Shown here in pieces: positions 1 to 7,259 of a stretch of 8,665 bases of DNA. Below the pieces are notes generated by a model. It made no database searches. It was not told where the DNA came from and saw only the letters and a program-made list of their open reading frames with translations. Position 1 is the first letter of the stretch. Each line of letters opens with the position of its first letter. Both the position numbers and the translations under genes were made by a program. Source of the stretch: Sporichthyaceae bacterium (GTDB lineage: Bacteria; Actinomycetota; Actinomycetes; JACCUZ01); contig JACCUZ010000021.1 of the NCBI GenBank assembly GCA_013698395.1, forward strand, positions 1 through 8,665, read 5' to 3'.

Positions 1-2442
1 GTCGTGTGGGACGTGCTCGAGGAGGTCATCGCCGAGCACCCGGTGCTGCTCAACCGGGCGCCGACGCTGCACCGCCTGGGCATCCAGGCCTTCGAGCCGC
101 AGCTGGTCGAGGGCAAGGCGATCCAGATCCACCCGCTGGTCTGCACCGCGTTCAACGCCGACTTCGACGGTGACCAGATGGCGGTCCACCTGCCGCTGTC
201 TGCAGAGGCTCAGGCCGAGGCGCGGATCCTGATGCTGTCGTCGAACAACATCCTCTCGCCGGCGCACGGTCGCCCGATCACGTCCCCGACGCAGGACATG
301 GTGCTCGGCATCTACTTCCTGACCGCGGGCCGTGACGGCATGGTGGGCGAAGGCCGGGCCTTCTCCTCGGTTGCCGAGGCGGTCATGGCCCACGACCAGC
401 ACCAGCTGGACCTGCAGGCTCGCATCACGCTGCGCCTCGACGGCATCGTGCCGCCCCGCGGCTGGGCGGCACCGGATGGGTGGGAGGACGGCCAGCCGAT
501 CACGCTGGAGACGACCCTGGGCCGCGCCCTGCTCAACGAGGCACTGCCGGTCGACTACCCCTTCGTCGACAAGCCCGTCGACAAGAAGGAGCTCTCCGGG
601 ATCGTCAACGACCTGGCCGAGCGCTACCCGAAGGTCGCGGTCGCCGCCACTCTGGACGCCCTCAAGACGGCCGGCTTCCACTGGGCGACCCGCTCCGGTG
701 TGACCATCTCCATCGAGGACGTGGTCACGCCCGGGGCGAAGCAGGGGGTCCTCGACCGTCATGAGGGGCGCGCCGAGAAGGTCCAGAGCCAGTACGAGCG
801 GGGCCTGATCACCGATGACGAGCGACGCCAGGAGCTCATTAACATCTGGACCGAGGCCACCAACGAGGTCGCCGACGCCATGCAGGATGCCTTCCCCAAG
901 ACCAACCCGGTGTTCATGATGGTGAACTCCGGCGCGCGCGGGAACTGGATGCAGGTCCGTCAGATCGCCGGCATGCGTGGCCTGGTGGCCAACCCCAAGG
1001 GTGAGATCATCCCGCGGCCGATCAAGGCGAACTTCCGCGAGGGTCTGACCGTGCTCGAGTACTTCATCTCGACCCACGGCGCCCGCAAGGGCCTGGCCGA
1101 CACCGCGCTGCGCACCGCCGACTCCGGCTACCTCACCCGCCGGCTGGTCGACGTCTCACAGGACGTGATCATCCGCGAGGAGGACTGCGGCACCGACCGC
1201 GGCCTGATGATGCCGATCGCCCGGACCAACGCCGACGGCGCACTGGTGCGGCTGGACAACATCGACACCAGCGTCTACTCGCGTCTGCTCGCAGAGGACG
1301 TCGTGGTCGGCAAGGAGACCGTGGGCGCGGCGAACACCGACATTGGTGACGTCCTGATCCAGCACCTCATCGAGGCTGGGGTCAGCGAGGTGCGGGTGCG
1401 CAGCGTCCTCACCTGTGAGAGCAAGGTCGGCACCTGCGCGTCCTGCTACGGCCGCTCACTGGCCGCGGGCAAGATCGTCGACGTCGGCGAGGCGGTGGGC
1501 ATCATCGCTGCGCAGTCGATCGGCGAGCCCGGCACGCAGCTCACGATGCGCACCTTCCACACCGGTGGGGTGGCTGGTGACGACATTACGCACGGCCTGC
1601 CGCGCGTCGTCGAGCTGTTCGAGGCACGCCAGCCCAAGGGCGTGGCTCCGATCTCGGAGTCGGCCGGCCGGGTTCGGATCGACGACTCGGACAAGAAGCG
1701 CGAGATCGTCGTCACACCTGACGACGGCTCGGAGGAGATGAGCTACACCATCTCCAAGCGCTCGCGCCTGCTGGTCGCTGACGGCGATCATGTCGAGGTC
1801 GGCCAGCAGCTGATCGTCGGCGCCATCGACCCGAAGCAGGTCCTGCGCATCCTCGGGCCGCGCCGGGTGCAGCAGCACCTGGTCAGCGAGGTGCAGGAGG
1901 TCTACCGCTCGCAGGGCGTGTCGATCCACGACAAGCACATCGAGGTCATCGTCCGGCAGATGCTCAAGCGCGTGACGATCATCGAGTCCGGTGACGCCGA
2001 GCTGCTGCCGGGTGAGCTGGCGGAGCGGACCCGCTTCGAGGAGGAGAACCGGCGCGTGGTCGCCGAAGGCGGCACTCCCGCCTCCGGTCGGCCCGAGCTC
2101 ATGGGGATCACCAAGGCCTCGCTGGCCACCGAGTCGTGGTTGTCGGCGGCGTCGTTCCAGGAGACCACCCGAGTGCTCACGGACGCGGCGATCCACGCCA
2201 AGTCCGACCCGCTGCTCGGCCTGAAGGAGAACGTCATCATCGGCAAGCTCATCCCGGCGGGCACCGGTCTCCCGCGGTACCGCAACATCCGGGTCGAGCC
2301 CACCGAGGAGGCCAAGGCCGCGATGTACACCATGGGCGGGTACGAGGCCGACGCGAGCGCCTTCGACTACGCGCCGTTCGGGTCTGGCTCCGGCCAGGCG
2401 GTGCCGCTGGAGGACTTCGACTACGGTCCGTTCCGTACGTAG
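1..2442 (+). CDS. rpoC: DNA-directed RNA polymerase subunit beta' (RpoC), C-terminal part, 5' end outside the window
   Basis: Largest catalytic subunit of RNA polymerase; it carries the active-site magnesium ligands. The reading frame is open from base 1, so the gene enters from the left. 813 codons are present of a family usually near 1,300 residues. Window residues 52-58 are NADFDGD, whose three aspartates bind the catalytic Mg. The bridge-helix region follows (SGARGNWMQVRQIAGMRG through FISTHGARKGLADTAL). Four cysteines at window residues 396, 472, 479 and 482 match the second zinc site (Cys in EEDCGT, then CESKVGTCASC). The trigger-loop segment AAQSIGEPGTQLTMRTFHTGG lies at about 1507-1569. 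The tail GQAVPLEDFDYGPFRT looks actinobacterial. The stop is TAG at 2440-2442. The GTG at position 4 is an internal valine codon, not a start. rpoB is expected just upstream. No frameshift or missing catalytic residue was seen. Confidence 0.98.
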   Translation, partial: VVWDVLEEVIAEHPVLLNRAPTLHRLGIQAFEPQLVEGKAIQIHPLVCTAFNADFDGDQMAVHLPLSAEAQAEARILMLSSNNILSPAHGRPITSPTQDMVLGIYFLTAGRDGMVGEGRAFSSVAEAVMAHDQHQLDLQARITLRLDGIVPPRGWAAPDGWEDGQPITLETTLGRALLNEALPVDYPFVDKPVDKKELSGIVNDLAERYPKVAVAATLDALKTAGFHWATRSGVTISIEDVVTPGAKQGVLDRHEGRAEKVQSQYERGLITDDERRQELINIWTEATNEVADAMQDAFPKTNPVFMMVNSGARGNWMQVRQIAGMRGLVANPKGEIIPRPIKANFREGLTVLEYFISTHGARKGLADTALRTADSGYLTRRLVDVSQDVIIREEDCGTDRGLMMPIARTNADGALVRLDNIDTSVYSRLLAEDVVVGKETVGAANTDIGDVLIQHLIEAGVSEVRVRSVLTCESKVGTCASCYGRSLAAGKIVDVGEAVGIIAAQSIGEPGTQLTMRTFHTGGVAGDDITHGLPRVVELFEARQPKGVAPISESAGRVRIDDSDKKREIVVTPDDGSEEMSYTISKRSRLLVADGDHVEVGQQLIVGAIDPKQVLRILGPRRVQQHLVSEVQEVYRSQGVSIHDKHIEVIVRQMLKRVTIIESGDAELLPGELAERTRFEEENRRVVAEGGTPASGRPELMGITKASLATESWLSAASFQETTRVLTDAAIHAKSDPLLGLKENVIIGKLIPAGTGLPRYRNIRVEPTEEAKAAMYTMGGYEADASAFDYAPFGSGSGQAVPLEDFDYGPFRT

Positions 2443-2461
2443 GGCAGGCGACGGGTTCTTT

Positions 2462-2490
2462 TTGACCTGTGCGCGGGCGGTGGGTAACCT
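2462..2490 (+). promoter_or_regulatory. Probable sigma70/HrdB-type promoter of the str operon (rpsL)
   Basis: TTGACC at 2462-2467 matches the -35 consensus at 5 of 6 positions. After exactly 17 bp comes TAACCT at 2485-2490, which fits the TANNNT form of actinobacterial -10 boxes. It begins 19 bp after the rpoC stop, within the only short T-rich stretch nearby (TTCTTTTTGACC). Transcription would start near 2496-2498, giving a leader of about 200 nt before rpsL. The motif and spacing are read directly from the sequence; promoter activity and the start point are inferred. Confidence 0.75.
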
Positions 2491-2518
2491 CATCGCTCGT
2501 GCCTGGGGCAACCCGGGC

Positions 2519-2538
2519 CCTCCCGCGTGCGCGGGGGG
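2519..2538 (+). repeat. GC-rich hairpin near the start of the rpsL leader
   Basis: CCTCCCGC (2519-2526) pairs with GCGGGGGG (2531-2538) around a GTGC loop. This is 8 bp with one G-U wobble. It begins about 22 nt after the predicted transcription start. It has no following T-run. It could be a 5'-end stabilising structure, or half of a switch with the competing 2506-2509/2517-2520 pairing. Confidence 0.5.
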
Positions 2539-2558
2539 CGAGCTCCCGACGCTGACGT

Positions 2559-2579
2559 GGCCTGGTGCCGCGCCAGGCC
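2559..2579 (+). repeat. Inverted repeat/hairpin preceding the shared leader element in rpsL
   Basis: GGCCTGG (2559-2565) is perfectly complementary to CCAGGCC (2573-2579). A U-G and a G-C pair can extend it to 9 bp with a CCG triloop. The tip contains GCCGCGC (2567-2573). It ends 8 nt before the element at 2588-2612. The rpsJ leader has a hairpin with the same GCCGCGC string in the corresponding place (7170-7184). Confidence 0.55.
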
Positions 2580-2587
2580 GGCACGGG

Positions 2588-2612
2588 CGACATACCCGAC
2601 CGCGTGGGTCGG
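2588..2612 (+). promoter_or_regulatory. Shared leader hairpin element, copy 1 (rpsL leader)
   Basis: The pattern is CGACATACCCGACC, four bases GCGT, then GGGTCGG. CCGACC (2596-2601) pairs perfectly with GGTCGG (2607-2612) around a 5-nt loop (GCGTG), and the 8-nt flank CGACATAC stays unpaired on the 5' side. The same element, with 22 of 25 positions identical, occurs at 7189-7213 before rpsJ. It lies about 91 nt after the proposed transcription start and 82 nt before the rpsL ATG. The sequence and pairing are visible; a regulatory role is inferred from its occurrence in two ribosomal-protein leaders and nowhere else that I noticed in the window. Confidence 0.6.
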
Positions 2613-2635
2613 ACCGACCGGTCCGCCACCGCGAC

Positions 2636-2657
2636 CATGCTCCACCCATGCTTCACC
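2636..2657 (+). repeat. 11-bp imperfect tandem repeat in the rpsL leader
   Basis: CATGCTCCACC (2636-2646) is followed directly by CATGCTTCACC (2647-2657), identical at 10 of 11 positions. It lies 37 bp upstream of rpsL, after the hairpins. Each unit contains an ATG, but no ribosome binding site precedes either. Its function is unknown; it may be a replication-slippage duplication. Confidence 0.6.
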
Positions 2658-2694
2658 CGCACCACGAGGACGAGACGGAGACTGAAGGCGGCTC

Positions 2695-3069
2695 ATGCCC
2701 ACCATCCAGCAGCTGGTCCGCAAGGGCCGCCAGGACAAGGTCGAGAAGACCAAGACGCCGGCGCTCAAGGGCAGCCCCCAGCGGCGCGGGGTCTGTACCC
2801 GCGTCTACACCACGACGCCGAAGAAGCCCAACTCCGCGCTGCGCAAGGTCGCCCGGGTCCGGCTCACCAGCGGCATCGAGGTCACCGCCTATATCCCTGG
2901 TGTCGGTCACAACCTGCAGGAGCATTCAATCGTGCTGGTCCGGGGGGGCCGGGTGAAAGACCTCCCCGGTGTCCGTTACAAGATCATCCGAGGGTCACTC
3001 GACACACAGGGCGTCAAGAACCGCAAGCAGGCGCGCAGCCGTTACGGCGCCAAGAAGGAGAAGAGCTGA
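2695..3069 (+). CDS. rpsL: 30S ribosomal protein S12 (RpsL)
   Basis: Decoding-centre protein of the small subunit that contacts the codon-anticodon helix and helps set translational accuracy. The product is 124 aa, the normal actinobacterial length. The conserved segments TTTPKKPNSALRK (residues 39-51) and GGRVKDLPGVRYK (84-96) are present. Residues 43 and 88 are both lysine, the positions where streptomycin-resistance substitutions usually occur, so the allele looks streptomycin-sensitive. Asp89 matches the aspartate that RimO methylthiolates in E. coli; whether that happens here is unknown. ATG at 2695 is chosen because it gives the standard N-terminus MPTIQQLVRKG and has GAAGG at 2684-2688, 6 nt upstream. 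It is the first gene of the str operon; its TGA ends 1 nt before rpsG, so translation is probably coupled. Confidence 0.99.
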   Translation: MPTIQQLVRKGRQDKVEKTKTPALKGSPQRRGVCTRVYTTTPKKPNSALRKVARVRLTSGIEVTAYIPGVGHNLQEHSIVLVRGGRVKDLPGVRYKIIRGSLDTQGVKNRKQARSRYGAKKEKS

Positions 3070-3070
3070 C

Positions 3071-3541
3071 ATGCCGCGCAAGGGCCCTGCTCCCAAGCGA
3101 CCGGTCATCGTCGACCCGGTCTACAGCTCGCCGCTGGTCACCTCGCTGGTGAACAAAGTCCTCACCGCCGGCAAGCGCTCGGTAGCCGAGCGGATCGTCT
3201 ACGGCGCCCTGGAGGGGTGTCGGGAGAAGACCGGGGCTGACCCGGTGATCACGCTGAAGCGGGCGTTGGAGAACGTCAAGCCGGCTCTCGAGGTCCGTAG
3301 CCGCCGGGTCGGCGGTGCGACCTACCAGGTGCCGGTCGAGGTTCGCATCCCACGCCAGACCACGCTGGCCCTGCGCTGGCTGGTCGGCTACTCCCGCCAG
3401 CGTCGGGAGAAGACCATGACCGACCGGCTGATGAACGAGCTGCTCGACGCCAGCAACGGCCTCGGAGCCAGCGTCAAGCGACGCGAGGACACCCACAAGA
3501 TGGCCGAGTCCAACAAGGCCTTCGCGCACTACCGCTGGTAA
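3071..3541 (+). CDS. rpsG: 30S ribosomal protein S7 (RpsG)
   Basis: Primary 16S rRNA-binding protein that nucleates assembly of the 30S head and lines the exit site. The product is 156 aa, the usual length. It starts MPRKGPAPKR, a typical actinobacterial N-terminus, and contains the rRNA-binding stretch RRVGGATYQVPVEVR and the C-terminal KMAESNKAFAHYRW. ATG at 3071 follows the rpsL stop by one base. Its Shine-Dalgarno sequence GGAG (3057-3060) lies inside the last rpsL codons, which implies translational coupling. In E. coli, S7 represses its operon by binding a longer rpsL-rpsG spacer; with a 1-nt spacer that site cannot exist here, so any S7 feedback must use another target. A 53-nt spacer follows before fusA, with no clear promoter or terminator. 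Confidence 0.99.
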   Translation: MPRKGPAPKRPVIVDPVYSSPLVTSLVNKVLTAGKRSVAERIVYGALEGCREKTGADPVITLKRALENVKPALEVRSRRVGGATYQVPVEVRIPRQTTLALRWLVGYSRQRREKTMTDRLMNELLDASNGLGASVKRREDTHKMAESNKAFAHYRW

Positions 3542-3594
3542 GCGCGTCCCTTCCGCCCGAATCCGTCCGAGTAACCGAGAGAAGACAGCTAGCA

Positions 3595-5697
<2,103 letters not shown>

Positions 5698-5730
5698 GCC
5701 GCGCACGCGGCTCACCCACGTCGGAGCAGC

Positions 5731-5752
5731 ACCCCAGACAGACCCCAGACAG
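5731..5752 (+). repeat. 11-bp perfect tandem repeat in the fusA-tuf spacer
   Basis: ACCCCAGACAG occurs at 5731-5741 and again at 5742-5752, and the next bases (AC) begin a third copy. It lies in the 98-nt spacer, 43 bp before tuf. I found no convincing -35/-10 pair around it, although a separate tuf promoter in this spacer would not be surprising for a gene needed in high excess. Its function is unknown. Confidence 0.65.
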
Positions 5753-5766
5753 ACGTCGTACGGCGT
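5753..5766 (+). repeat. Imperfect palindrome upstream of tuf
   Basis: ACGTCGTACGGCGT is self-complementary at 12 of 14 positions around a CGTACG core; the one mismatched pair would be a G-U wobble in RNA. It lies between the 11-bp tandem repeats and the tuf ribosome binding site. It could be a small hairpin or a protein site, but chance is possible in such GC-rich DNA. Confidence 0.35.
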
Positions 5767-5783
5767 AACACTCTCAAGTCCTG

Positions 5784-5789
5784 AGGAGG
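5784..5789 (+). promoter_or_regulatory. Strong Shine-Dalgarno sequence of tuf
   Basis: AGGAGG, a full anti-16S match, is followed by 6 nt (ACCCCA) before GTG at 5796. It is the strongest ribosome binding site in the window. It decides the GTG start of tuf and fits the very high output expected of EF-Tu. Confidence 0.85.
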
Positions 5790-5795
5790 ACCCCA

Positions 5796-6989
5796 GTGGC
5801 GAAGGCGAAGTTCGAGCGGACTAAGCCGCACGTCAACATCGGCACCATCGGTCATATCGACCACGGCAAGACGACGCTGACAGCGGCCATCACCAAGGTG
5901 CTGCACGACAAGTACCCCACCCTCAACGAGGCCTCGGCCTTCGACCAGATCGACAAGGCACCCGAGGAGAAGCAGCGGGGCATCACGATCTCGATCGCGC
6001 ACGTCGAGTACCAGACCGAGGCGCGCCACTACGCGCATGTCGACTGCCCCGGTCACGCCGACTACATCAAGAACATGATCACCGGAGCCGCGCAGATGGA
6101 CGGCGCCATCCTGGTGGTCGCGGCGACCGACGGCCCGATGCCCCAGACCAAGGAGCATGTGCTCCTGGCCCGCCAGGTCGGTGTCCCCTACATCGTCGTC
6201 GCGCTGAACAAGGCGGACATGGTCGACGACGAGGAGATCCTCGAGCTGGTCGAGCTGGAGGTCCGCGAGCTGCTCTCGGAGTACGAGTTCCCCGGTGACG
6301 ACCTGCCGGTCGTGCGGGTCTCGGCGCTCAAGGCGCTCGAGGGCGACGCCGAGTGGGGCGCCAAGCTCATGGAGCTGATGGACGCGGTCGACACCGCCAT
6401 CCCGCAGCCAGAGCGTGAGATCGACAAGCCGTTCCTCATGCCGGTCGAGGACGTGTTCACGATCACCGGCCGGGGCACCGTAGTGACCGGCCGGATCGAG
6501 CGGGGTGTCGTCAAGGTCAACGAGACGGTCGACCTCATCGGCATCCGCGAGACCAAGCAGACGACCACGGTGACGGGCGTCGAGATGTTCCGCAAGCTTC
6601 TCGACGAGGGGCGTGCCGGTGAGAACGTCGGCCTGCTCCTGCGCGGCACCAAGCGAGAGGACGTCGAGCGCGGCATGGTCGTGATCAAGCCGGGCACCAC
6701 GACGCCGCACACCCAGTTCGAGGCGAACGTCTACATCCTGTCCAAGGACGAGGGCGGCCGGCACACGCCGTTCTTCCAGAACTACCGCCCGCAGTTCTAC
6801 TTCCGGACGACCGACGTCACGGGTGTCGTCACCCTGCCTGAGGGCACGGAGATGGTCATGCCTGGCGACAACACCGAGATGACGGTCGACCTCATCCAGC
6901 CGATCGCCATGGAGGAGGGTCTGCGCTTCGCCATCCGCGAGGGTGGTCGTACCGTCGGCGCCGGCCGGGTCACCAAGATCCTCAAGTAG
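5796..6989 (+). CDS. tuf: Elongation factor Tu (EF-Tu)
   Basis: GTPase that delivers aminoacyl-tRNA to the ribosomal A site; usually among the most abundant proteins of the cell. The product is 397 aa, normal for Actinomycetia. GTPase motifs: G1 GHIDHGKT (19-26), G2 RGITI (61-65), G3 DCPGH (83-87, catalytic His87), G4 NKAD (138-141) and G5 SAL (176-178). Domains II and III follow (GRGTVVTGRIERG, then GGRHTPFFQNYRPQFYFRTTDVTG). The sequence is complete and resembles streptomycete Tuf1 as I remember it. The GTG start at 5796 gives the standard N-terminus MAKAKFERTKPHVNIGTIGH and has AGGAGG at the right distance. It is the last gene of the str operon and is followed 6 nt after its stop by a strong hairpin. 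Whether a second tuf copy exists elsewhere cannot be seen. Confidence 0.99.
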   Translation: MAKAKFERTKPHVNIGTIGHIDHGKTTLTAAITKVLHDKYPTLNEASAFDQIDKAPEEKQRGITISIAHVEYQTEARHYAHVDCPGHADYIKNMITGAAQMDGAILVVAATDGPMPQTKEHVLLARQVGVPYIVVALNKADMVDDEEILELVELEVRELLSEYEFPGDDLPVVRVSALKALEGDAEWGAKLMELMDAVDTAIPQPEREIDKPFLMPVEDVFTITGRGTVVTGRIERGVVKVNETVDLIGIRETKQTTTVTGVEMFRKLLDEGRAGENVGLLLRGTKREDVERGMVVIKPGTTTPHTQFEANVYILSKDEGGRHTPFFQNYRPQFYFRTTDVTGVVTLPEGTEMVMPGDNTEMTVDLIQPIAMEEGLRFAIREGGRTVGAGRVTKILK

Positions 6990-6995
6990 TACGAG

Positions 6996-7031
6996 GGGTG
7001 GTCGCGCCGGTCCCGGCCGGTGCGACCACCC
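6996..7031 (+). terminator. Probable terminator hairpin after tuf (no U-tract)
   Basis: GGGTGGTCGC (6996-7005) pairs perfectly with GCGACCACCC (7022-7031). A G-U pair and CCGG/CCGG extend the stem to 15 bp around a 6-nt loop (TCCCGG). It starts 6 nt after the tuf stop and ends the str operon. No T-run follows (CAGCCCTCAC), as often proposed for high-GC actinobacterial terminators. It might also protect the 3' end of tuf mRNA. The structure is certain; full termination is inferred, and some read-through into rpsJ is possible. Confidence 0.8.
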
Positions 7032-7047
7032 AGCCCTCACCGGCGGA

Positions 7048-7078
7048 TTCGCCTTCGCCGCACCTCCTGCGGCATACT
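7048..7078 (+). promoter_or_regulatory. Candidate promoter of the S10 operon (rpsJ)
   Basis: CATACT at 7073-7078 matches 4 of 6 positions of the -10 consensus and is the best -10-like site between the tuf terminator and rpsJ. The -35 side is poor: TTCGCC (7048-7053) is 19 bp away, and nothing at 17 bp resembles TTGACA. The predicted start would be near 7085, giving a leader of about 175 nt. Support comes mainly from position, just after a terminator and before a ribosomal-protein operon. Confidence 0.4.
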
Positions 7079-7169
7079 GGGGCGAGTTGCGCCATGCGCC
7101 CGGGACGAAGTCGCAACAACCTCGGCCCGGGGCGCGCCAACCACGTCCCCCGTCGCGAGCATGTCGACC

Positions 7170-7184
7170 CGGAGCCGCGCTCCG
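7170..7184 (+). repeat. Hairpin preceding the shared leader element in rpsJ
   Basis: CGGAGC (7170-7175) pairs perfectly with GCTCCG (7179-7184) around a CGC loop. It contains GCCGCGC (7174-7180), the same string found near the tip of the hairpin that precedes the matching element in the rpsL leader. It ends 4 nt before the element at 7189-7213. Confidence 0.55.
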
Positions 7185-7188
7185 ACTC

Positions 7189-7213
7189 CGACACACCCGA
7201 CCTCGGGGGTCGG
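7189..7213 (+). promoter_or_regulatory. Shared leader hairpin element, copy 2 (rpsJ leader)
   Basis: The pattern is CGACACACCCGACC, four bases TCGG, then GGGTCGG. CCGACC (7197-7202) pairs with GGTCGG (7208-7213) around a 5-nt loop (TCGGG). Compared with copy 1 at 2588-2612, 13 of 14 bases of the 5' part and 7 of 7 of the 3' part are identical; the differences fall in the flank (C for T) and the loop region. It ends 46 nt before the rpsJ ATG and starts about 104 nt after the candidate transcription start. Its role is inferred, not shown. Confidence 0.6.
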
Positions 7214-7259
7214 CGGTGAACTGATCATCCAGTACCAACGAGAAGGACGAAGCGAAGCC

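Larger units (their letters stand above)
2491..2694 (+). promoter_or_regulatory. Structured 5' leader of rpsL
   Basis: Untranslated stretch between the predicted start site and rpsL. It holds a series of GC-rich inverted repeats: 2519-2526 with 2531-2538, 2559-2567 with 2571-2579, and 2596-2601 with 2607-2612. Alternative pairings exist: 2506-2509 can pair with 2517-2520 and compete with the first stem; 2607-2612 can pair with 2614-2619; and 2611-2615 with 2620-2624. None is followed by a U-tract, so a classical attenuator is not evident. Two upstream ATGs (2637 and 2648) lack a Shine-Dalgarno sequence and open frames that overlap rpsL out of frame; I do not treat them as genes. The purine-rich end, with GAAGG at 2684-2688, supplies the rpsL ribosome binding site. 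Confidence 0.6.
7079..7259 (+). promoter_or_regulatory. Structured 5' leader of rpsJ (S10 operon)
   Basis: Non-coding stretch between the candidate promoter and rpsJ. A first imperfect helix joins CGAG+TTGCG (7083-7091) with CGCAA (7112-7116) and CTCG (7121-7124) across a 4-nt bulge; if transcription starts near 7085, only part of it is in the RNA. Hairpins at 7170-7184 and 7197-7213 follow, and then a purine-rich run (7240-7257) that includes the ribosome binding site. In E. coli the S10 leader is the target of L4 feedback, and rplD lies in this operon too, but I see no recognisable E. coli-type L4 structure. A frame open from 7020 into rpsJ is an artefact: S10 proteins begin at the MAGQKIRIRLKAYDH segment. 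Confidence 0.55.

Noticed and set aside
2422..2463. Possible rpoC terminator: TACGG/CCGTA stem followed by a T5 run
   Set aside because: The stem is only 5 bp, lies inside the last codons, and the T-run comes about 18 nt later where it forms part of the rpsL promoter -35 region.
1456..2649. Minus-strand open frame of 397 codons opposite the rpoC 3' end and the rpsL leader
   Set aside because: Codon-aligned with rpoC; composition and lack of motifs indicate a shadow frame.
2565..3152. Plus-strand open frame of 195 codons starting in the rpsL leader and overlapping all of rpsL out of frame
   Set aside because: No ribosome binding site at its candidate starts, and it conflicts with the unambiguous S12 frame; its Arg/Gly/Pro-rich translation is typical of a shifted frame.
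3304..3315. GGGTCGGCGGTG inside rpsG matches the 3' arm of the shared leader element
   Set aside because: It encodes conserved Arg-Val-Gly-Gly of S7, lacks the 5' arm and the CGACAYAC flank, and is best explained by chance in GC-rich code.
5698..5795. Possible separate tuf promoter in the fusA-tuf spacer
   Set aside because: TAACAC at 5766-5771 is a weak -10 candidate and there is no TTGAC-like hexamer at 16-19 bp; not enough to call, though a promoter here cannot be excluded.
7020..7259. In-frame N-terminal extension of rpsJ
   Set aside because: S10 proteins begin at the MAGQKIRIRLK segment; the extension covers the terminator edge, promoter and leader hairpins and encodes Arg/Pro-rich sequence.
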